Origin: a virus | IMG/VR virus record: IMGVR_UViG_3300023181_000021 | Coordinates: 1-37,013 of that record | Direction: 5' to 3' (one strand) | DNA length: 37,013 nt | In this document: piece by piece, positions 20,579-29,435 of the stretch | Position numbering within the stretch: the stretch's first letter is position 1 | Layout: each line of letters starts with the position of its first letter | Notes under the pieces: model-generated | Told to the model about the DNA's origin: nothing | What the model saw: the letters and a program-made list of their open reading frames with translations, nothing else | Databases searched by the model: none | Program-made: the position numbers and the translations under genes

Positions 20579-20854
20579 ATGAACGACACAAAAGATAAGC
20601 TATTAACTGAGCGAGAACTGTTCGATAAGATTTTTGATAAATACCATTTAAGCGGTCGTGACACCACGGACATAGTCGCGCTTATTCAATTCCAAAAGAA
20701 AGCTCACGCAGATATGGTGATTGGCCATGACGACAGGCATTATAATGGGCATATGATGATTAATGACCCAAGCACATGTATGGACTGTACTAACCCAGAT
20801 GACAGGTTTGCTCGCAATGAACTACGTAAACTACAACGAGAGAGGAATAAATAA
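20579..20854 (+). CDS. Small hypothetical protein (91 aa)
   Basis: ATG 20579 after AAGGAGTAAT; the ATG at 20534 would overlap the previous gene and lacks an RBS. LLTERELFDKIFDKYHLSGR start; His/Met-rich middle (DDRHYNGHMMINDPSTCMDC) may bind metal; basic end (LRKLQRERNK). Confidence 0.6.
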   Translation: MNDTKDKLLTERELFDKIFDKYHLSGRDTTDIVALIQFQKKAHADMVIGHDDRHYNGHMMINDPSTCMDCTNPDDRFARNELRKLQRERNK

Positions 20855-20925
20855 TGAAAAAAATAACAGATTATGATCAAACACCTGTTTCTGATGAGCA
20901 GTTGCACGATAGAGAGCAGATGTGA
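20854..20925 (+). CDS. Micro-ORF (23 aa)
   Basis: TAATG start, ends ATGTGA overlapping the next GTG start. Peptide MKKITDYDQTPVSDEQLHDR plus four residues. May serve only for translational coupling. Confidence 0.35.
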   Translation: MKKITDYDQTPVSDEQLHDREQM

Positions 20926-21074
20926 ACACCCCACTATTCATAGCAACAATGCTCACAGCTCTTATTTGCTTTCTAGTATTCGCTGGTATCTTCACTATTA
21001 TTATCTGGGAGTATATTAAAGAAGCTAGATGGATTAGGAAAAGAAAGAACAGTCTTTACAAACTAGACAAATAA
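20922..21074 (+). CDS. Single-span membrane protein (50 aa), GTG start
   Basis: GTG 20922 after GAGAGCAGAT. Span at residues about 6-28 (LTALICFLVFAGIFTIIIW), then a strongly basic tail (ARWIRKRKNSLYKLDK) that would lie in the cytoplasm. Function unknown. Confidence 0.5.
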   Translation: MNTPLFIATMLTALICFLVFAGIFTIIIWEYIKEARWIRKRKNSLYKLDK

Positions 21075-21119
21075 ACATAAGTATAGTACTATTCGATTAT
21101 ATAAATAGGGAGACATCTT

Positions 21120-21242
21120 GTGAGTGGAAGTATCGAACTAAGCATTAGGGCAAGCCAAATACGACAAGGTATTACAACGGAAGCTCCAGAAGCTGTTATA
21201 GCGAAGACTAAAGCAATTCTTACAGAGGATGATAGCGAATAA
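21120..21242 (+). CDS. Small protein (40 aa), GTG start
   Basis: GTG 21120 after AGGGAGACATCTT, TAATG into the next gene. SGSIELSIRASQIRQGITTE; soluble. The 45-base gap upstream (TATAGT, TATATAA) could hold a promoter but no good -35 is seen. Confidence 0.5.
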   Translation: MSGSIELSIRASQIRQGITTEAPEAVIAKTKAILTEDDSE

Positions 21243-21514
21243 TGGGCAACACTAAATCAGCTAAAGCAAAGAACGTTATACCTCGTTTCATCGTTCAGAT
21301 TGTAGATACTAAGACTATTAGCAAGAACAACAATGGCGAGAAATCTTACCTAAATGTAAGCGCCGCTAGCGACAACTTAAAAGACTTCCTGAAGCCATAC
21401 ACGGAAAAGGAACAAGCGAGTCACCAGGGGGCTTTAAATGAGTTTGAGAGCATGGTTATGTTCTTTAAGGATGATATTGTGGAAGCACAGACGGAGAGTA
21501 AGAGTAGTGAGTAA
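21242..21514 (+). CDS. Hypothetical protein (90 aa)
   Basis: TAATG start. Basic start (MGNTKSAKAKNVIPRFIVQI), acidic end. Mixed alpha/beta, no motif recognised. Lies in the operon leading to terminase. Confidence 0.55.
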   Translation: MGNTKSAKAKNVIPRFIVQIVDTKTISKNNNGEKSYLNVSAASDNLKDFLKPYTEKEQASHQGALNEFESMVMFFKDDIVEAQTESKSSE

Positions 21515-21680
21515 CCTAACTATTAACTTATCTTTCTTTTATAACCACCATGTTGTTTTAGAAGCGACGGACAATCCGAACCTGATTGATATTACTATGG
21601 GTGATGAAACCGCTACTATAAGCTTATATGAATTAAAGGCGGCAGTATTAGCATTTACAGAGGTAAGTAAAAATGAGTAA
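21507..21680 (+). CDS. Small hypothetical protein (57 aa), GTG start
   Basis: GTG 21507 with GGAGAGTAAGA upstream. The longer frame from 21438 would overlap the previous gene by 76 bases and look like frame noise. Beta-rich (LTINLSFFYNHHVVLEATD) with a final helix (YELKAAVLAFTEV). Confidence 0.5.
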   Translation: MSNLTINLSFFYNHHVVLEATDNPNLIDITMGDETATISLYELKAAVLAFTEVSKNE

Positions 21681-21909
21681 AGACCAATACACAGTACACG
21701 ACAGCCCGGATATGAAGCCTAAGCATATTGATATTGCTTTACACTTTTACAATACAAACGTAGTGCAACAGATTACTAACCGCAATTATCCAGATCAATT
21801 ATCTGCGCGTGAGTATGTAGAAGAAGAAGTACGGAAATTTGAATCAGGTGACAGTGGTTTAAGAGTTAAGTCCATTGAATACTGGCTAAATGTAAAGGCA
21901 GACAAATAA
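21673..21909 (+). CDS. Hypothetical protein (78 aa)
   Basis: RBS GAGGTAAGTAAAA; overlaps both neighbours. DIALHFYNTNVVQQITNRNY and ESGDSGLRVKSIEYWLNVK. No family recognised; directly precedes terminase small subunit (TAATG). Confidence 0.55.
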   Translation: MSKDQYTVHDSPDMKPKHIDIALHFYNTNVVQQITNRNYPDQLSAREYVEEEVRKFESGDSGLRVKSIEYWLNVKADK

Positions 21910-22307
21910 TGGTAACTGGCCGACCAACAAAGCTTACACCTGAACTAATTGAACAAGCCAGAAAGCACTTGGAATCATTTGATGTTAGTGTATTTACGCT
22001 GCTACCAACCATTGAGGGTTTAGCACTTGAACTAAAGATTAATAGAGATACTATTTACCAATGGGAAAAAGAAAACGAAGCCTTTTCCGACATCGTTAAT
22101 GAACTTCGTGCATTGCAAGCAAATAAACTCATTCAAAACGCCCTAAATAACAGATACAACTCCTCAATTGCCAAGCTTATTCTTAGTGGTAAGCATGGGT
22201 ACGTAGAGAAGACAGAAATAGATAACAATATAAGTGGGGGGGTGACTCTTAGTGCAGAACAAGCAGAACAGCTTATCCGAGCAAGAGCAGAACGAAGCAA
22301 TTCTTAA
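21909..22307 (+). CDS. Terminase small subunit
   Basis: 132 residues. GRPTKLTPELIEQARKHLES at the start and LALELKINRDTIYQWEKEN (HTH) are the signature of gp3-type packaging DNA-binding domains. ALQANKLIQNALNNRYNSSI forms the oligomerisation helices, and the C-terminal helix (LSAEQAEQLIRARAER) is usual. It recognises the packaging site and regulates the large subunit encoded next. Confidence 0.85.
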   Translation: MVTGRPTKLTPELIEQARKHLESFDVSVFTLLPTIEGLALELKINRDTIYQWEKENEAFSDIVNELRALQANKLIQNALNNRYNSSIAKLILSGKHGYVEKTEIDNNISGGVTLSAEQAEQLIRARAERSNS

Positions 22308-23739
22308 AGAAATAGCCCAAAATGGTTCTTTCGCTGAGTATTGTATTGCTATTGACCCTAACTACTCATTACAGTGGTTTCATAAGGTAATAGCAAGAAA
22401 GCTAGAAGAAGGCTACAAGCGGTTACTAGCTGGTGAGAACGTACGCTACATGTTCTTCATGCCGCCACGACATGGAAAAAGCGATGAAGTAACGCAGAAG
22501 TTTCCATCATGGATACTAGGCAAAGACCCTGAAATGCAGTTCATTACAAGCTCATACTCAGATGAGTTAGCTACTGACTTTGGTCAAAACACACGTTCTA
22601 TTATGAATAGTCCCGAATATCAAGCTATGTTCGACACTAAGCTCAACGCTGACGCTAAAGCCAAGGGTAAATGGATGACAGGTAAGAAAGGCGGGTATAC
22701 TGCTGTGGGTGTCGGTGGTGCATTGACAGGGCGTGGTTTCAAGATTGGTATTATTGATGACCCATTCAAGAATCGTGAAGAAGCAGACAGTGTTGTAGTC
22801 CGTGATTCGCGCCACAAGTGGTACAAATCCACATTTTATACCCGTCAAGAAGGTAATTCAATGATTCTGTTCATCCTGACTAGGTGGCACGAAGATGACT
22901 TAGCCGGTAGAGTGCTAGCAGACGCTGAGGCAGCAAAAAAAAGCGGAGAGCCTTACGATAAATGGGAGATTATTCAATTCAAAGCAATTGCTACAGAAGA
23001 TGACGAACATCGCAAAGAGGGTGAAGCATTATGGCCTGACAAGTTTTCACTAGAGAAGCTAAGAACAATGAAGTCAGGTATGGGTACGTACGAATTTAGC
23101 GCGCTCTATCAGCAGACACCTATTGATGAAGAAAACAGAAAGTTTAAACAGGCATGGTTTACCTATAGAACCATGGAACAGGTACGCACACTCGAAACCT
23201 ACAACGTTATGACCATCGACCCTAGAGGGAAAGACGACATCAAACAAGGTAAGGACTTTGTAGGTACAACTATTAACTTCATAGACAGTCAGAATCACTG
23301 GAACATTATCAGCCAACGTACAAAGCTTAGTGCTACCGGAATGATAGACATGATGTTTACCAACTGGCAACGGTATAACCTACACAAGATATGTATTGAA
23401 GATAACCAGTTTACCCAAGGTTTGCTTAAATCTATTAACGATGAAATGCAAATCCGGGGCGTGTTTATGTATGTAGAGCTTGTCAAGACAGGTGGTACTC
23501 AGAAGGAATTGCGTATAGAAGCCCTTGTGCCCCGTTATGAGCGCGGGGCCATCCACCATATCCTTATCGGCGGCCAGAACCAGTGTGAAGACCTAGAGGA
23601 GGAGTTAAAGCTATTTCCAAAGGCCACTAATGATGACGCGAGTGATTCATTGGCATATCAGACACAAGCGAGTAGGCGACCAGAGACTGATGGAGACCGA
23701 CCAGCTGATACAGGCAACGTTGAGAGTTTATTTTATTAA
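22252..23739 (+). CDS. Terminase large subunit
   Basis: 495 residues from GTG 22252 (GGGGGTGACTCTTA upstream), overlapping TerS by 56 bases. ATPase: PPRHGKS Walker A at residues 71-77, IIDDP Walker B at about 167-171, and the coupling motif TRWHEDD at about 209. Nuclease of RNase H fold: MTIDPRG at about 318 with the first Asp, IEDNQF at about 381, and NDDASDSLAY at about 459 with the last acidic ligands. All motifs are intact. It packages DNA into the prohead through the portal and cuts it. Confidence 0.93.
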   Translation: MQNKQNSLSEQEQNEAILKEIAQNGSFAEYCIAIDPNYSLQWFHKVIARKLEEGYKRLLAGENVRYMFFMPPRHGKSDEVTQKFPSWILGKDPEMQFITSSYSDELATDFGQNTRSIMNSPEYQAMFDTKLNADAKAKGKWMTGKKGGYTAVGVGGALTGRGFKIGIIDDPFKNREEADSVVVRDSRHKWYKSTFYTRQEGNSMILFILTRWHEDDLAGRVLADAEAAKKSGEPYDKWEIIQFKAIATEDDEHRKEGEALWPDKFSLEKLRTMKSGMGTYEFSALYQQTPIDEENRKFKQAWFTYRTMEQVRTLETYNVMTIDPRGKDDIKQGKDFVGTTINFIDSQNHWNIISQRTKLSATGMIDMMFTNWQRYNLHKICIEDNQFTQGLLKSINDEMQIRGVFMYVELVKTGGTQKELRIEALVPRYERGAIHHILIGGQNQCEDLEEELKLFPKATNDDASDSLAYQTQASRRPETDGDRPADTGNVESLFY

Positions 23740-23749
23740 AGGGGGATAT

Positions 23750-23932
23750 ATGAGCGAACATAGACTAAGACTGAGGCAGCACCCTGAAAAGCCATGGATA
23801 CAATTGAACTGGTCTTTTGAAAGAAAACGTTTTTACAAGAAAAGGGCTACATTTGTGTACTGTATTGACTGCAAGAACTTCGCATGGGGTTTATATGCTA
23901 CACATCCAGTTTACATGAAAGATAATAAATGA
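23750..23932 (+). CDS. Small basic protein (60 aa)
   Basis: ATG 23750 after AAAGGGGGATAT (strong RBS). Basic and aromatic (QLNWSFERKRFYKKR); Cys pair YCIDCKNF at residues about 37-42. ATGA overlap with the next gene. Function unknown. Confidence 0.6.
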   Translation: MSEHRLRLRQHPEKPWIQLNWSFERKRFYKKRATFVYCIDCKNFAWGLYATHPVYMKDNK

Positions 23933-24225
23933 TTATTACTCGCGTAGATTTGTTAGCCTCACCAATAGATAAAAGATTAAGGATGGATACAGATATGATT
24001 CAATTCGGAGAAGAAAACGTCAAGCGCAAGTACGAGAACGGCAAGGAAGTACTGTCACATACCTATGTCATGGTAAAAGACCCTGTAACAGATGATAGCG
24101 ATGAACTAGCACAGATGATACGTTTCACCCGTGAGCATAAAGACGCAAAGCATATTAGCTTTAAACGAGTGTATTCAGATAAAGGTAACAGGTTTTTAGA
24201 GAAGGAGTGGCGCAATGACAAATAA
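23929..24225 (+). CDS. Hypothetical protein (98 aa)
   Basis: No recognised motif; charged (GEENVKRKYENGKEVLSHTY, REHKDAKHISFKRVY). Part of a small-gene block inserted between terminase and portal. Overlaps the next start by 11 bases. Confidence 0.55.
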   Translation: MIITRVDLLASPIDKRLRMDTDMIQFGEENVKRKYENGKEVLSHTYVMVKDPVTDDSDELAQMIRFTREHKDAKHISFKRVYSDKGNRFLEKEWRNDK

Positions 24226-24565
24226 AGAGATACTTGAAAAGGCGATACAGAAGGCTATTGATGGTGGGTGGGAACAACTGCTCAATTATAAAGTGATGTG
24301 GTTCAGGAATTACATTCCAAGTCATTACTACATAAAATTGCAGGTGAATGATGATGGCATGGTTTCGTCAATGGAATTTGAAACTAATACGGTCATCTTC
24401 AACCACGACTTCGCTAAAGCATTATGGGGCGATAAACAATTAATTTACAGCCATAAACTCCCAGTCATAAACAACTCGTGGCAAAAAGTAAAAAACTATG
24501 AACATCACCTCCAACAAATGGTTATAGCAGAAGACCCTATTAAATACCTAGGAGACAACATCTAA
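24215..24565 (+). CDS. Phage protein of the NHDFAKALWG family, copy 2
   Basis: 116 residues, RBS GAAGGAGTGGCGCA. MTNKEILEKAIQKAIDGGWE start, VIFNHDFAKALWG at residues about 60-72 and EDPIKYLGDNI end; paralogue of 14061-14393 about 10 kb away. The middle (MWFRNYIPSHYYIKLQ) differs. Function unknown. Confidence 0.75.
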   Translation: MTNKEILEKAIQKAIDGGWEQLLNYKVMWFRNYIPSHYYIKLQVNDDGMVSSMEFETNTVIFNHDFAKALWGDKQLIYSHKLPVINNSWQKVKNYEHHLQQMVIAEDPIKYLGDNI

Positions 24566-24945
24566 TGGATTGTGAACCTGGAATTGATTACTGGGTAGCT
24601 ACTGGCAAGTACCGAGTACGTATTACCCGTAACAAGGTGAGCTACAAGGTAGGGCTATTCGAGAACTACGAGGACGCTGTAAAAGCAAAGCAAGACTTCC
24701 TCAAAGACTTCGAGCTAAACAGTGACAAGATAGAAGCCGAGACTATCCCCATGTACTCAAAGGAATGGTTTAAACGTGAACGTGTCAAGCAGATAGCAAG
24801 CTTCAAGAGCAATTACAGCACCCCTACGAAGCAGAAACCAGTTCTTATCGTCACATCTACCAGTTGGGGTAATAGGCAAACACACGAAGCCTTACGGTAC
24901 CGTACAGCCATTGAGAACGACTTAGATATTCTCTTTGAAACGTAA
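24565..24945 (+). CDS. AP2-domain-like DNA-binding protein
   Basis: 126 residues, TAATG start. YWVATGKYRVRITRNKVSYK, then GLFENYEDAVKAKQDF (residues about 9-50) has the three-strand plus helix pattern of AP2 domains, with the strand-end '.G.F..YEDA..A'. In phages AP2 domains often accompany HNH nucleases; here no HNH part is present. It may be a remnant or stand-alone DNA binder. Next to the portal promoter. Confidence 0.6.
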   Translation: MDCEPGIDYWVATGKYRVRITRNKVSYKVGLFENYEDAVKAKQDFLKDFELNSDKIEAETIPMYSKEWFKRERVKQIASFKSNYSTPTKQKPVLIVTSTSWGNRQTHEALRYRTAIENDLDILFET

Positions 24946-24952
24946 TGTTTGA

Positions 24953-24977
24953 ATAACAACACGCTAACACTTAAAAT
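24953..24977 (+). promoter_or_regulatory. Late promoter P-late3 (portal/capsid)
   Basis: ATAACAAC (24953-24960), exactly 11 bases, TAAAAT (24972-24977) then TAAA. Same spacing as 2061, 4761 and 33690 with two changes in the upstream box. Placed 50 bases before the portal start. Confidence 0.5.
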
Positions 24978-25027
24978 TAAACCATCAGACTAGTGTATGT
25001 TCCACGGTCATAATACAGGAACTACTA

Positions 25028-27040
25028 GTGGCCAAAGCTTTTTTAACTAAAGAGAACTTTTCGGAGAAATGGGAAGACGCCAAGACATACATGGCTCCTC
25101 TTTTTGAACCTCTTTCAGAATATGAACGTATCTCTCGTAACCGACCACACCCAGGCATTAATGCTGCGTACCCTAAGAACACAGATGGTACACTCGCCGC
25201 TATTATCCAAGAACAACCAAAGCGTACTATCCAACAAATCCCTACGGGTAAAGTAGAAGCTTACGGAGACCCTGTTAAGTCTATCGTAGCCAACTTTGTA
25301 CTCACTCAAAGCATTATCCCTAACGCTATCTCACAGGCAGATGTACTCCAGAAGTCTTGGGGGATTATGTCTAAGTCTCTTACCTTTGGCTCTTATGGGT
25401 CAATGACATTCTTCGGCAAGCACAACGATTATACCGGTGCAGACTTTAAGCTGTTTTATATTAAAGACGCTTTCTTTGAGCGAGGTAAGCTTACCTTTGC
25501 TGACTGTAATGTTTTCTTTGTCCGTTCATGGTATCAAGTATCAGACATTGACGTTCTTATCGACAAACACAAAGACAACGAGAATAGTAAGTGGAATGTT
25601 AAACGCCTAGAAGCACTTAAAGACCAGATCAAAAAGAAAGAGCAAGAAGCTCAAAGCTCAGGTGAACGTGAAAGGAACAGGGCTGTTGAAGCTATCGAGA
25701 TTGTTACTGGCTTCCAACAAGGCATTAAGGCTAAGTTCTTTGTATTCTCTCCAGACCTAGGTAACGATGAGAATGGTATCGTAGGTGAGTTTGAGAACGA
25801 AGACCCTCGTGGTGTTATGCCTATACAGTGGCTTTACGCTAACATTGACTTTGAGAACCCATTAGGTCGTGGAGTTGTTGAACTATCAGGTGGTACTCAG
25901 AACGTTATTGACTCAATGCTACAAAGCTACCAATATATGCGTGCCTTGCAACTCGCCCCTCCTATGATTAAGCGTGGCACATGGAACAAGGCTCAGGCTA
26001 AGCTTCAACCTAATGTACTTATGGACTTGGGTACTGACCCTAATAACTCCCTTGAAGCGTTACGACTCGATACTACAGCTCTTACGAACTTCACAACTGA
26101 CTATGGTTTGTTCAAGTCCCAGATTATCGCCCTTAACAACAACGGTGACACTTCCATTAGTGCAGAAGTAGGTAACCCTGGCTTCTCTAAGACAAGTGCC
26201 GGTGTTGAATCACAAAACCTTAAACTAGGTGTATCAGATAATTACATGCGCAAACAGTTTGAAGCATGGTTCGGTGATGTATGTGAGTCTATGCTCAACA
26301 TTGAATTTGCCAATAAAAAGGGCAAAGAAGAGCTACAGCTTGATAAAGATACAGCTGATAAGATTCGCCAACTAGGTGAAAAAGAAGCAGCACTCGTAAG
26401 TACCGATGACAAGTTTGTTATTAACTACGATGAATATACAGACACTCTTAAGTTCTCAGTGGACGCTTCAACATCTGACAAGGCTTCTACTCAAGCTCAG
26501 TTGGAATCACTTGACTCACTGTTGCAACGTATCGAAGCCAGCCCAATGCTTTCTGCGCTCTTACAACAATACCCAGAGAAGGCTGTTGAGCTTTACAACC
26601 GCTTTACATCTCTTACTGGTGTTGAAGACCAAGAGAAGCTAGGTATTGACCTAGAACAGTTCAAGGCAGACCAAGAAGAAGCAGAGATGATGGCACAGCA
26701 ACAAGCTAAGGCTCAAGCAATGCAACCACAATTACCTGCCGAAGCTCCTATTGACCCGTCTATGATTCCAGAAGGTGAAGTCATGGAACAATTACCACCT
26801 GAGATGATGGAAGCGCCACAGGGAGCTTTAGAACAGTTACCAGACCCACTAGAAGATGGTGTGATTGATGGCCAAGACCTACAAGGACTAAGCCCAGAAG
26901 AGGCTGAGGCTGTATTCGATATGCAGGAACGTAACTTCGATAACGAGATTATCGCTCAGGCAATCATCATGATGAGAGAAGGCGTGCCGCTTGAAGAGAT
27001 TGCTGAGATTGTCATGCAAGCAGATAGGAGCGAAGCGTAA
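25028..27040 (+). CDS. Portal protein
   Basis: 670 residues, GTG start at 25028 with ACAGGAACTACTA upstream. Large size, position between terminase and scaffold/capsid, and core segments such as EDPRGVMPIQWLYANIDFEN, GRGVVELSGGTQNVIDSML and SAEVGNPGFSKTSAGVESQN fit podovirus head-tail connectors. The C-terminal 140 residues are Gln/Glu/Pro-rich (AEEAEMMAQQQAKAQAMQPQ-like) and helical, the crown/barrel part facing the DNA. Forms the twelve-fold ring through which DNA passes. TAATG into the next gene. Confidence 0.88.
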   Translation: MAKAFLTKENFSEKWEDAKTYMAPLFEPLSEYERISRNRPHPGINAAYPKNTDGTLAAIIQEQPKRTIQQIPTGKVEAYGDPVKSIVANFVLTQSIIPNAISQADVLQKSWGIMSKSLTFGSYGSMTFFGKHNDYTGADFKLFYIKDAFFERGKLTFADCNVFFVRSWYQVSDIDVLIDKHKDNENSKWNVKRLEALKDQIKKKEQEAQSSGERERNRAVEAIEIVTGFQQGIKAKFFVFSPDLGNDENGIVGEFENEDPRGVMPIQWLYANIDFENPLGRGVVELSGGTQNVIDSMLQSYQYMRALQLAPPMIKRGTWNKAQAKLQPNVLMDLGTDPNNSLEALRLDTTALTNFTTDYGLFKSQIIALNNNGDTSISAEVGNPGFSKTSAGVESQNLKLGVSDNYMRKQFEAWFGDVCESMLNIEFANKKGKEELQLDKDTADKIRQLGEKEAALVSTDDKFVINYDEYTDTLKFSVDASTSDKASTQAQLESLDSLLQRIEASPMLSALLQQYPEKAVELYNRFTSLTGVEDQEKLGIDLEQFKADQEEAEMMAQQQAKAQAMQPQLPAEAPIDPSMIPEGEVMEQLPPEMMEAPQGALEQLPDPLEDGVIDGQDLQGLSPEEAEAVFDMQERNFDNEIIAQAIIMMREGVPLEEIAEIVMQADRSEA

Positions 27041-27345
27041 TGGAAGATCTACTACCCAACGACGGACAAAGCTTTAACCCAACCAATTACCCTCATGAGC
27101 GTATTGAGGAAGACCTAGCTGAACAAAGCAAGGCGGCTCAAAGCTACCCTATTATTGATGAGCTTATTAAAGACCGCAAGCGAGTGCTAAAAGAAGCTGA
27201 TTCGTTGTCTGGGTTGGGCATTGATAGCACCATGCCACAAATACAAGTGCAGATCATTATCGAGGGTCATAAGAAGTTTCAAGCACTTGTGCAATCAGAC
27301 ATTGAGGTATTGGAGGGGCTTAAAGAGTTATACGAGTCTAGGTAA
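27040..27345 (+). CDS. Hypothetical protein between portal and scaffold (101 aa)
   Basis: Helical, acidic (EDLAEQSKAAQSYPIIDELI), with SDIEVLEGLKELYESR at the end. Small genes here are often head-assembly or head-tail accessory proteins. No family recognised. Confidence 0.6.
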   Translation: MEDLLPNDGQSFNPTNYPHERIEEDLAEQSKAAQSYPIIDELIKDRKRVLKEADSLSGLGIDSTMPQIQVQIIIEGHKKFQALVQSDIEVLEGLKELYESR

Positions 27346-27350
27346 GTTGT

Positions 27351-27382
27351 GTTCTGGTTAGCACCCCACTGCTAGCCGGAAC
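27351..27382 (+). other. Strong hairpin between portal and scaffold genes
   Basis: GTTCTGGTTAGC (27351-27362) pairs over 12 bp (two GU) with GCTAGCCGGAAC (27371-27382) over an 8-base loop. No U-tract follows, so it is more likely an RNA processing or attenuation site than a terminator. A second small hairpin CGTTC/GAACG lies near 27407-27420. Confidence 0.5.
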
Positions 27383-27446
27383 AGAGCCTATCCAACTCTC
27401 GAATCGTTCACGCTACGAACGTTAAACCATAATGGAGGACTTGAAT

Positions 27447-28262
27447 ATGTCAGAAGATGACGGATTCGCACTAGATGTAAATGACTTTAAATCCGAAGAG
27501 GATAAGTCACCAGAGGTAGAGACACAGGAAACTACCCAAGAGGAATCATCAACCCCTGAGAAAAAAGAAACTGTAGAGGCCGAAGATACTCTCGAAACAG
27601 AAGAACAAGACACGGAGGAAAGTGGGGACACTACCGAGGAAAGTTCAGACGAAACATCAGAGGAAGACAAGCCCAAGGCAAAGAATAGCGCAGAGAACCG
27701 AAAACTCCAGCTTAACCAGGAAATACGGGAACTTGTAGCAACACGAGATAGGACACGCCGAGAGGTTGAAGCCCAAAACTCCCAGTACTACAGGCCAGCT
27801 TCAAAAGAAGACCTCGTAAATAGTGGTATGGACGAATCAGAAGCCCGCTATGAGTCACTGAAACAAGAGCTAGCACTAAAAGACTACAACTCACAAGTAA
27901 CAGAGACAACTAGCACGGTAAACACTGAATCATTACAGGTACTATCCGATTTCCCTGAGGTTGACAGAGAAAGCTCACAGTATGATGAGAAGCTTGCAGA
28001 GAGAGCAGCTAAAGCATACCAACGAGTTGCCGGAATTGTCGAAGATAAAAACTCAGGTTATATCGTAAGCGTCAATGAACTGCCTTACCAATTTTATAAA
28101 GACTTTGTGGAGACTTACCGAGAAGCAAAGACCCGTGGTGAAGTATCATCAAGGAAAAATGTAGAGAGACAACTCGCTACAGCGGAGAACCCAGTGCAAA
28201 CTGCAAAGGCTCCTACCCCCAAAAAAGATGACTTTGAAGCAGGTTTCGACTCGATTAAGTAG
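27447..28262 (+). CDS. Scaffolding-like protein
   Basis: 271 residues from ATG 27447, chosen for GGAGGACTTGAAT upstream (ATG 27432 has none). Residues 1-75 are extremely acidic and low complexity (ETTQEESSTPEKKETVEAED), and the rest is helical (LQLNQEIRELVATRDRTRRE) with a basic-capped C-terminus (KKDDFEAGFDSIK). Acidic, helical, placed immediately before the capsid gene: the standard picture of a phage scaffold, which guides prohead assembly and is then lost. Confidence 0.75.
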   Translation: MSEDDGFALDVNDFKSEEDKSPEVETQETTQEESSTPEKKETVEAEDTLETEEQDTEESGDTTEESSDETSEEDKPKAKNSAENRKLQLNQEIRELVATRDRTRREVEAQNSQYYRPASKEDLVNSGMDESEARYESLKQELALKDYNSQVTETTSTVNTESLQVLSDFPEVDRESSQYDEKLAERAAKAYQRVAGIVEDKNSGYIVSVNELPYQFYKDFVETYREAKTRGEVSSRKNVERQLATAENPVQTAKAPTPKKDDFEAGFDSIK

Positions 28263-28290
28263 CCCAATATAATCAAGGAAAATAACCAAC

Positions 28291-29109
28291 ATGGCTCAAA
28301 ACTTAGCTTCTAAGTATAGCGCAAAAGTTGTTGAACGCTTCAAATTGAAGAGCTTGACAGACAAAGCTGTAAACAACGACTACGACTGGACTGGCGTTAA
28401 CTCTGTTAGCGTTTACTCAGTTGCAACAGCAGCAATGGGTACTTACACTCGTTCTGGACAAAACCGATACGGTACAGTTACAGAAGTTGACACAACAATC
28501 CAAACACTAACACTCGCCCGTGACCGTGCGTTTACAAAGTCTATTGACCGTCGTAACCGTGACGAATCAATGGGTGTAACAGAAGCTGGTAAGTTCCTAG
28601 CTCGTCAACTTGACGAAGTTATCACACCAGAAATTGACGTATACCGTTTAGCTGCTCTTGGTACAGCTGCCTCAGTTGGTGTAACTGCTGGTGCAACTAC
28701 AAGTGCTAACGCATACTCTAACTTCCTAGCTGTTCAAACAACTATCACTGACAAGAAGGTACCACTTACAGGTCGTATCGCATTCATGACTGCAAACTAC
28801 TACGCTCTTTTGAAGCAAAGTAACTTCATTCTTGATAGCGAAGACTTCGCTGGTGCTCGTCACTCAGGTAACTACGGTACTGTTGACGGTACAACTATCC
28901 AAGTTGTTCCAAGCTCATACATGCCTGCATTAACTGACTTAATCATTACTCACCCAGTAGCAATGGTTAGCCCAATGGTGCTTGAAAGCTACAAGACACA
29001 CGTGGACGCCCCTGGTATCAACGGTTGGCTCGTAGAAGGCCGTGTAGTTTACGACGCATTTGTATTGACAGCTAAGGCTGACGCAATTGCTAAGCACACA
29101 ACTGCCTAA
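28291..29109 (+). CDS. Major capsid protein, HK97-type fold
   Basis: 272 residues. LTLARDRAFTKSIDRRNRDE (E-loop/spine region), GKFLARQLDEVITPEIDVYR and the A-domain segment VPSSYMPALTDLIITHPVAM match small major capsid proteins of Gram-positive-type phages. No protease domain at the N-terminus and a separate scaffold upstream. Codon choice is clearly more biased (GCT, GAC, AAC, CGT) than in the early genes, as expected for the most abundant protein. RBS AAGGAAAATAACCAAC. Confidence 0.88.
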   Translation: MAQNLASKYSAKVVERFKLKSLTDKAVNNDYDWTGVNSVSVYSVATAAMGTYTRSGQNRYGTVTEVDTTIQTLTLARDRAFTKSIDRRNRDESMGVTEAGKFLARQLDEVITPEIDVYRLAALGTAASVGVTAGATTSANAYSNFLAVQTTITDKKVPLTGRIAFMTANYYALLKQSNFILDSEDFAGARHSGNYGTVDGTTIQVVPSSYMPALTDLIITHPVAMVSPMVLESYKTHVDAPGINGWLVEGRVVYDAFVLTAKADAIAKHTTA

Positions 29110-29137
29110 TAATTAACTAACAAGTAAAGGAATCTCT

Positions 29138-29428
29138 ATGGCTGACACAAAAGAACCATATGCAGACATCAAAGAAGACGCAGAACGACTTACAAAAGCT
29201 CGTCTTGCAGCTCAAAACAACAACATTACTGAGAACGACCTAAAAATCGAACCAGTATTGCAAGCTGTTACTCCTAACGACGCAGAAGCTAAGAAAGCTA
29301 ACACAGGCGGAATCGACGTTGCCGGTTCACCTGATGGCTTTAGTGGCCCTGTATCTGACGGATTCAACGATGGTGCAGTAGAAGAAGCTAGCACAGCGCC
29401 TGCGAAAGCAAGCAAAGTAGCTAAGTAA
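29138..29428 (+). CDS. Small acidic virion-associated protein (96 aa)
   Basis: RBS AAAGGAATCTCT. Helical N-terminus (DIKEDAERLTKARLAAQ), Gly/Ala-rich C-terminal half with basic end (APAKASKVAK). Immediately downstream of the capsid gene with similar codon bias, so perhaps a decoration or cement protein; not recognised. Confidence 0.55.
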   Translation: MADTKEPYADIKEDAERLTKARLAAQNNNITENDLKIEPVLQAVTPNDAEAKKANTGGIDVAGSPDGFSGPVSDGFNDGAVEEASTAPAKASKVAK

Positions 29429-29435
29429 TTCATAA

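Noticed and set aside
27351-27382. Terminator between portal and scaffold
   Set aside because: Stem is strong but no U-tract follows and the same operon continues.
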